64,000 nt of DNA, taken from Tribonema minus (lineage: Eukaryota > Sar > Xanthophyceae > Tribonematales > Tribonemataceae). Below are positions 53,338-61,600 of the stretch, in pieces (the stretch's first letter is position 1; every line of letters starts with the position of its first letter). Position numbers and translations under genes: made by a program. The notes under the pieces were generated by a model. The model saw nothing but the letters and a program-made list of their open reading frames with translations, searched no databases and had not been told where the DNA came from. The stretch lies in the NCBI GenBank assembly GCA_017506865.1, contig JAFCMP010000008.1, forward strand, positions 479,001 through 543,000, read 5' to 3'.

Positions 53338-53597
53338 TATTGGAAAACCGGGGGTGCGCAGAGAGAGAGGAGAGCAGCCATGCCCTGGCCGCAGGCCGCT
53401 CGCAGGCGCCTCGAGCTGGGAGAAGAAGAAGTGATATTATTGCTGACACAAAACAAGGGCCAGCGGGAACCTTCCGTTCCGTAGGGGCACCAGAACCTTC
53501 AAGAACTTGCTAGAACTTACTGGAGAAACCCTTAGAACTGGACCGTGCCCTACCCCTAGGGTATGCACTAAGTATTGGACCATCTCATATTCCAACA
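53338..53597. repeat. Left LTR of the TRIM-like element
   Basis: About 260 bp, ACCGGGGGTGCGCAGAGAGA to CTCATATTCCAACA. It differs from the right LTR by few substitutions (for example GCTCGCAGG/GCCCGCAGG, GGGGCACC/GGGGCCCC, ACTGGAG/ACTAGAG). Confidence 0.88.
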
Positions 53598-54573
53598 CCC
53601 TCCCCCAGTCAACGCTCCATGCCCTCATGAGCTTGACTGTATCTGCACGGTATCAGCACCCAAAAGAGCCTGGTGCCTTACCTCTGCACAATACACTGCT
53701 ACATCTGCAGCTACTTGCAAACTATCAGGCAACACCTGCGCCGTGAAGAACTTGTCACTCAACGCTTTATGCCCATTACTACCTGCGCTGCTAACAAGCG
53801 CATGCCGTGCCCCCCATAAATGTTGAGAGGTACCCTCCCCGGCTATGCCCGCCAGACTAACATCCTGTACCACCTACGCTCCAGCTATACTCCAGCAGAC
53901 CAAGCCCTGAGCGCATTTTATCTGCCGCTCCTTAGCCAGCTGCTCCTCGTACCAGTCCTGATCGTCATAAGCTCCTGAGCTTGAGCACGCTCCATGCCCC
54001 TTGGGCATTGGTCGCCTCTGTCACAGCTCGACCTCCGGGCATGCCTGTGTAGCGCACCAGCCATACGCTGTGCCCACGTCGCATTGGGTGTGCCTTGCAA
54101 CACCCTTAACCCCTTGCCGATGCCACGGTCCTACCACGCTGGGATTTACGGACCCTTCCCCGTGCCTGGGGTGGCAATCTGTGCTGACATAATGGCCGTA
54201 GCTCAACTGCTCCGCTTGTGCACGACGCTAGCACTCCGAAGTCAAGCTGCTCCTGCTGCTGCTGTTGTTGCCGAACGACGTACATCCCTGATGTAGCTGC
54301 TGCTGCCGTCGTCGTGAGGTAGAGTTGGCCACAGCTGAACTCGCATGCTGAATCTAGTCGGATGCCTTCCTGCACCTGACCTCACAGCGTGATGCCGCTC
54401 GTGCTGTACGCTGTCTCCTACTTAGGTATGTCCTCCACGCCAGCAAACGATAGGTGATCAGCCGTCCTCGTCGCTGCTGCGCGTGCGCCCATTGATAACC
54501 CAGTGGCTTCGGAAGCTGGGGACTGTCTTCTTCAGCTGTGCAGGCTTCTCCTCATGAGCGCAGGCTCATAACC

Positions 54574-54833
54574 ATTGAGAAGACCGGGGGTGCGCAGAGA
54601 GAGAGGAGAGCAGCCATGCCCTGGCCGCAGGCCGCCCGCAGGCGCCTCGAGCTGGGAGAAGAAGAAGTGATATTATTGCTGACACAAAACAAGGGCCAGC
54701 GGGAACCTTCCGTTCCGTAGGGGCCCCAGAACCTTCAAGAACTTGCTAGAACTTACTAGAGAAACCCTTAGAACTGGACCGTGCCCTACCCCTAGGGTAT
54801 GCACTAAGTATTGGACCATCTCATATTCCAACA
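54574..54833. repeat. Right LTR of the TRIM-like element
   Basis: Near-identical to 53338-53597 and directly followed by the resumed duplication copy B sequence (TCTTTCATTTTACCGCC). Confidence 0.88.
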
Positions 54834-55076
54834 TCTTTCATTTTACCGCCTGGCTCCCGCTCCACGTGCGCGCTGCATCGACATGCCAGTGACGGGCGGG
54901 GGGCGGTTTCCCTGGCTTCTGCTGGCGGGATGCGCGGTTGATACAGCAATGTACCTGTCAGGGGAATCCGATCTCTTGTATGTAATGTGATGTCCCGATG
55001 GCAATGTTGTCATCCATGTGTTGCATGTACAGACTGGCCACCACAAGAATGCCTACCATGCAATTATGTACACATT

Positions 55077-55438
55077 TGATGCGTGAAAAGGAGTTGGGGT
55101 TATATTTGTTATGTTAAGCCTGTCTTACTTGTAGATGGGGCAGCGTTGGCTTGGGCTGATTTAGAAGGGTCCATGATGGTTGATGGTTGTTGGCTTCAGT
55201 TGTCTCTATCCTGGAGCCGTGGTATCCTAGCTGACTGACAAGAACCGAGGCCTTGCAAGCACAACCCTTCATCTGGGGAGACTCAAGGGTCTCACCGGTT
55301 AAGGGGTTTTCCTGCAATGTTCCCCTAGTTCGAACCAATTGCCCTGGGCCCTAATAACGGCCGAATATAATAGAGTTGAAACATCATAAGCCAGAAGGCT
55401 ACATAAATAGTTTACGTTACATACAGCTGCCCGTGTCA
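55077..55438 (-). repeat. Probable 3' LTR of the Ty3/gypsy element
   Basis: On the minus strand it starts TGACACGGGC directly after the purine tract and runs about 360 bp to a CA near 55077-55085. The far end is approximate because the other LTR is outside the window; it was placed where similarity to duplication copy A ends. Confidence 0.6.
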
Positions 55439-55439
55439 A

Positions 55440-55451
55440 CTCCCCCTTCTC
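55440..55451 (-). promoter_or_regulatory. Polypurine tract for plus-strand priming
   Basis: Minus strand GAGAAGGGGGAG, one base before the TG of the putative 3' LTR, the expected place for a retroelement polypurine tract. Confidence 0.7.
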
Positions 55452-55691
55452 ATGATTTCTCTGTCCCCAGAGAAACGCATAGCACCACAGGGATCAACGT
55501 TGCTACAGTTCTACGTTAGCGTATGTGTAATTCAATTTGCTTCACCTCCACACCCAACCTTTACAGACCCTCGTATAGAGTATCCACATAGGTACTGTGC
55601 AGCGCAATATTCGTTTAAGGCGCCGCTGCACAGCTCGAGGATAGCTTCATGTCACAGCGCCGGCCAGCCACTGAGCACATGCGTGGTGTAG

Positions 55692-58600
55692 CTACCTCAC
55701 ATCACCATCGCTCAAATCCATGTCATCGCCACTGTATGAATCTGAACCTCCCTGACCAGACTCCTGGCCCAAGGGGACCTCTTCTGCGACCGTGGTCAGC
55801 AGTAGGTTCCAACTGGACATAGGGTCTGCCTCAGCCTGCTCGCTTGTAACTGCGGTGCTGTAGTAGTCAGGCCTCAGCCGCACGGTGATTAAACGCGTGA
55901 CTGGGTGCCCGTTGTAATGCACGCGAAATGTGTACTTGCCGGCCCGGGGCAAGTATTCCTTGAGCACTGCACGGCTCCAACCAGTTGCACTTTTGACTCT
56001 CACGGTCTGACCCTGGTAAGTCGCACCAAAGTCTGGTGGGATCCCAGGGCACATTTCCTGCACCACCTTGGGGCTAGAAACCGTGACGCCCAGATCCTTT
56101 GCGCGCTGCTGAGTGGCTTCAGCCAACGCAATTGCGCATTGCAACTGCCGCTTTGTGAAGTCCTCCCAGTCACCATCTTCATAGCGCACGCGCCAGTACG
56201 GGGCGAGGTAACCAGTGATGGTTCCCCATAGGTACTTGACTTGTTGCTTAAGCGCGCCGCGCTCCTCACGCACCACCTTAGTACCTCTCGGGAATAGGGC
56301 CAGCGCAGCCTCTTTCGTGGATACGCGCCGGTCCTCCCGTGGTATCCTCGTGGCGTAGTCAGGCATGTCATTCACATGCTTCAACTCGTAGAGCGCGTGA
56401 AAAGTATCGAGCGTCCAAGGCATGGCAACCTCGAGTGCATCGTCCTCTGTCTTCCATGTGCTCAACGTACCATCTCTGAGCAGCCAACGGTAGTCCCACG
56501 AACCATTGGGGTTGTACCGGCGGTCTACCAGCCTCTCTAGCCAGCCATCCTTGGGCAGTTGCTTAATGTCTTCCTCATTAAGCACCGCGTAGGGGTTGTC
56601 AAGTTCCATGACACTTGGCCTTAAATGAAAAGGCTTCATGTTGGTCACATGTGCCCGCGTGCGACGCACCCGGCGCCCCATCATGCGGCATGAAAATGAC
56701 AGCCCAGATCCGCCAGTTTCCTCTGCTACCACCCATGGTCCAATGAATTTAGGGTCCAGCTTCCTGGAGCGTCCCTTAGCAGGCTTCTGCTTGATCATGA
56801 CCAGGTCCCCAACTTTAACCTTCATTGCGCGCTTGACCGCTTCATTAGCCTTGTCAACTCTGCGCGCCTTGATGCCATATGCCTCATCAATAACCTTCTG
56901 TGCCATTTTGAGGTTGACGCGCTTGCGTTCAATCTCAGAATGTAAGTCGCCACCATGCACTTCATCAGGGAAGGTTTCGAACGGCAGGGACGGCTCGCGG
57001 CCATACACACAGTAGAAAGGGCTCAGGCCTGTTTCTTCTCTGGGGGTGGACCGGAGAGCGAACTGCACAGCCTCAACGCCCTCATGCCAATTCTGTTGGG
57101 TCTTGTCAACCCAGGCAGTCAGAATGGCCATGATGCGCTCATTTTGCCGTTCAGCGACCCCATTTGCCTGTGGGTGGTATGCACTTGTGTCAATTTTCAT
57201 GATCCTGAAAATTGAGCACAAATCGCGCACCACAATGTTCAGAAACTCCTTGCCTTGGTCCGACACCAGCTCCTCTAACATGGATCCCATTTCTAGGATT
57301 ACCTTGTACAAGAGCCTTGCAACCGTATGCATGTCCTTGTTTTTAATTGGCATGAGCCAGCAAAATCCAGAGCGTGCCTCAATTACTGTCAGCAGCCCTA
57401 TGTGCCCCTCTGAAGACACCACCGAGGTCATGGTGATGTCAGTGTGCGCTCGCTGAAACATGCGAGTTGGCAGTGTTAACATCATCTTGGCCTTGCCAGT
57501 CGTAGCCTTCTTGCGCTGTAGGCAAGACATGCAACTAGTGACATACGTGTGTACATCACTGCTGATGCGAGGCCAGTAGAAGCGCTCAAACAGGCGGACA
57601 TACGTGGCGCTTGCGCCGGCGTGACCGGCCGTGGCGTCGTCATGCCCCAGCCTCAAAACCAGAGGGCGCAGCGCGGCGGGTACAAACCATTGGCGCAGCA
57701 CCATCCCGCGTTTGGGGTGGCTGGTGGCCAGATGTACCAGCAGGCCGTCCTCCTCGTGACAGTACCAGTCACGGTTCACCATTAAGTGTGCAGCCAGCTC
57801 ACTATCCTGCGGGTATATATTGTCCCTCAGAGTGCGTGACACTGCCTGACACAAGGGGTCCCGCTGCTGGAGCTCAATAAACGCTTCCCGGCTTAGCATT
57901 GCCGGCACAGGCGTGGTCCCGTCAACTGGTTCAGGGACCAGTTCATGGCTGGGCCTGCTGAGTGTGCGCTTACGGCGTGGCTCCGACACCCCCTCTGTTC
58001 GCTGCGGGGGGATGGCGCCCCCTGGTAGCGGTACAGCGGTGTTGGCAGCGACCCGGCGGCGCTTGGCAGATATGCTCGCAGTCTTGCTAGATGCCGAGGA
58101 GTCCCAGTCAGACTCTGCCGCCTCATCCATGCATGCATTAGCATACATATGCAAAGTAGCTGGACTGAAAGACATCGACGCAGTCTCTCCATCCGTCCAC
58201 GAAGAGTCTTCCTCGTCCAGCTCACATAGCAAAACATTGACCTCTTGGACCGTAAGCGTAGCCAGCCTGGCTGCTATGCTTGAGTCCTCACTTGCATTCT
58301 TCATGGCTAGCTCATTGAGCGAGAAGGGAGTGCCCCACTCATTGCTCACCAGTTTACCCCTGAAGTTGGCAATTTTAATTGCCGCTGCAGAAACATGTGA
58401 CCCATGGTTGGTCGCCTTTGCTTGGTCAGCAAACTCCCCTAAGGGCGCCGCAAACTCTTCCACAAAATGTGCAAACTTCACCCCTGAAGGTGGTGCTGCA
58501 AAGCATGGAATTGAGTCTGACCATTGCTCGTCTGCTTGCTCATACTCTCTAGGAGCGTCCAACTCTTTTTGCATAGGGAGCCTGGACAGGCCGTCTGCAT

Positions 58601-61600
58601 TTGAGCTCACCAGGCCTGGTCGGTGTTGTACGGTAATGTCGTACTCCAGCAACCTCATAGCCCACCGCATAAGCTTACCATTGTGGTCCTGCAAAGTCAG
58701 CAGCCATCGTAGGGCCGCCGCATCTGTAACCACTGTGACTGGGTTGCCCCACACGTAAGGTCGGTAATGGTTGAGTGACAGCACGACGGCCAGGCACTCT
58801 AGCGCGGTAGCGCCAAGTTTGGCGTCTTGTGTGGAATTAATTTTTGAGAAGTAACCCACTACTACTTCCATTTCCTCCTTCCCATTTACTGTGCGCCTGC
58901 GGCCTGCCGCGGGGGCAGCTTCTTTGCCACTAAGTGCCTGCACTGGTTTAAATTGCGTCAAAATGCCACTAGTGGCAGTTTGAGATGCATCAGTGTACAG
59001 CACAAATGGTAGTGAGAAGTCTGGGTGTGACACCAGTTTTGCCTCGCACATTGCCTTTTTTAATGCCTCAAAGGCATCGCGCCTGCGCCTATCCCATACC
59101 ATTTCTGCATCACTTTTGGTCAGCTCCACAAGTGGGGCTGCCAATGTCGCAAAATCTTGAACATACCGCCGGTAATAGTTGAAGCAGCCCAGTACTGTAC
59201 GTACTAGCCCCTTGTCAGCTCTCCCTTTGGCATTCAATGGCGCGCTCATGTCAGACATTGCCTGAACCTTTTCTGGGTCCGGACGAATGCCCCCTGATCC
59301 CACAATGTGACCAAGGAACTTGATCTCAGTTTGGAACCATTGGCATTTGTGCCGCGCCACACTTAGACCAGCGTCTTTGATGCGTGATAGGACGTCACGG
59401 ATATGCGCAAGGTGCGTTTCCATGGAGTCATCATATATCAAGACGTCGTCGACGTAAACCATGGCATATGCACCTAGGGCAGCGCCCAAAGTGTTGTGCA
59501 TCAAGCGTGTGAATTGCGCAGGCAAATTCACAAGCCCAAAAGGTGCCACTGTGTACTGCCATAGCCCTCCATCAGGTGTGCGGAATGCCGTTTTAGGCTT
59601 GTCACTTTCGCGCAATGGTATCTGATGGTAGCCCGCGGCCATGTCGACTGAGGACACGTACCGGGCGCCCTTCATTTGATGCACCATATCATCGATGTTG
59701 CCTAGACCTCTGCTGTCGCGCTTCGTGACAGCATTGAGACGGCGGAAGTCCACGCAAAATCGTATCTTATCACCTTGCCTTGCTAGTACTGGGTTGCATG
59801 CCCATGGACCATTGCTAGGCTCCACTTGCTTGCGCACATGCATGGCCTTGACATGTTCCATGATGTACTCTGCCTCCTTTTGCGCCCACCTCCTAGCCTT
59901 TTCAGCGATGGGCATTGCATCACCAGTGTCAATCTCAAACTCCATGAGGTTTGTCACTGTCGGATTTTTGGGGTCCTTTGCAAACACGCTCGCGAATTCG
60001 TTGAACACATCCATCAGATGCTCAGCATATGGCCTACCATCGGGGGCTTTCATATCATGAAGGTCACCTTTGGTGGGTAGCATCTCGCGTAGCTCTGCTT
60101 CAGTGCAGGGTTCCTGTGTGGTACGAGTGCGTTCTGTGCCTGGTGTAGCAGCAGACACATTAGCAGCACCATAGGTACCAGCAGCCTTCCCCAATGCAAT
60201 TGCTCGCAGCGCCGCGGTTGCAGCGTAGCTGAACTCGCTGTTCGGGTGGTGAGCTGCAGCCACCTGCAAGAGCTGTTGCTCAAGCTTGGTCGCAGATGCG
60301 TCCTCCAACTCAATGATATCCTCAGGCGAAGCCGGCCGTGCCTCACCAATGAAGGTGTTTCTGGCCATAAGCACCGGCTGGTCTGAGAAGTTCACCATGC
60401 GTGCGCGCACAGGGTTGTGCGCGCCAACAATATCCACCGACATGGCGGCCTTTACGCCCCTTTCTTGCAACTTCAACATCGTCTGAGACATTGCGGGTTG
60501 TATTACTGCCGAGTAGGGGCTCAGCCCTTTCACTGGTGGGTGTAATACAACTTCAACGTTCACCTCGGTGTGCGCTGGAATGAGTATGTCATTCACCAGG
60601 CACACGGCACGATGCGCAGGGGGGGCTGGTACTTTGGGGCTAATTTTCACAGCCCCTGCGGTCTTAGCGCCTTGCCACACCGTCCCATGCGCTGCCTCGC
60701 TGCCTAGCATCTTCAACTTTGGGCCGTCCGAACCTAACGGCTGGTATGTCAAATCCTCATAGTCAAAGAGGGTTTTGTACATGCCAAAGAAGTCGCTGCC
60801 TAGAATGGTGGTGATGGCCAAGTCCACAATGTAGAACTTGTGCCGCACCAGCTTGTTACCAAACCGTAAGGTGAGGTGCAAAGCGCCCACGATCTTGACC
60901 TGTGTGCGACTGTCTGCCAGTTCTATGACTGAATGGTCCCCCTTCTCAAGAGGGCATGTCGTCCCTGGAGATAGCTCATCCGCCGTTGCTTTTGCCATGA
61001 TGCCTGCCTCAGCGCCGGGGTCCAGCAATGAGACAAAGTCTCGTTCTTTGAACCCACGTTGGTGCTGCACGCGTGCCTTCAGCCTGGCAAACCGCTGCTT
61101 GCTGGGCTGGCCACTTGGCAACACAACTGTCTCTCCCGGCCTCACCGAGGCGGGATCCACTTCAGCGGCTTGTGAGCGGCTCGCTTCATCGTGTAGCTTG
61201 GCAGCCACAGCGCTCACGCGAGGGTTGCCTAGCCCACGCCTGCGAGTTGCCTCATGCACCGTGTCGTCAAAGTGATGCTCGTCTTCACTGGCGTATGCAC
61301 CTTGTGAGGAGCCGCTAGGGTGTGACTGCACAAGTTCCTCTTCCTCAACTTCATCAACATCAGAGTCTGAGTCATTGCACGAGTCATTGAGCGCTGTGCA
61401 AGACCAAGGACCTGTGTTCAAACCTTCTGCACATATCATATCAGGGGTGACTGCATACTGCCAAGCACTGTATCGTGCGGTGATGGCCGCAACCCTAGCC
61501 TGCACCTTGCCTTGCTCAGTAGGAGTCTCTGCCACATGCATGTAATCTTCAGACCCTGGCAGCATCCATTCAGGGGGGGGTGCACTAGGGTCATGGTCCA

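Larger units (their letters stand above)
53338..54833. mobile_element. Non-autonomous LTR retroelement (TRIM-like), about 1.5 kb
   Basis: Two direct repeats of about 260 bp bound about 980 bp of internal DNA without recognisable gag or pol. The ends (TATTGG...CCAACA, the left end degenerate) form a short inverted repeat as in many LTRs. The undamaged sister sequence at 49690-49710 shows the empty site, and TCT(T) is present on both sides of the element, a 3-4 bp target duplication. No clear primer-binding site was seen after the 5' LTR. It must have been mobilised by another element's proteins. Confidence 0.85.
52199..55065. repeat. Segmental duplication, copy B, interrupted by an LTR element
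   Basis: Copy of 48558-49925. The match runs to 53337, is broken by the 1.5-kb element, resumes at 54834 and fades near 55062, just before the 3' LTR of the Ty3/gypsy element. B has several small indels relative to A (for example ACAACA/ACAAGA, GATACAGCAAT). Confidence 0.9.

Noticed and set aside
55310-55345. GGTTCGAA-like sequence as a tRNA T-arm
   Set aside because: No acceptor stem, D-arm or anticodon arm can be drawn around it; it lies in the putative 3' LTR.
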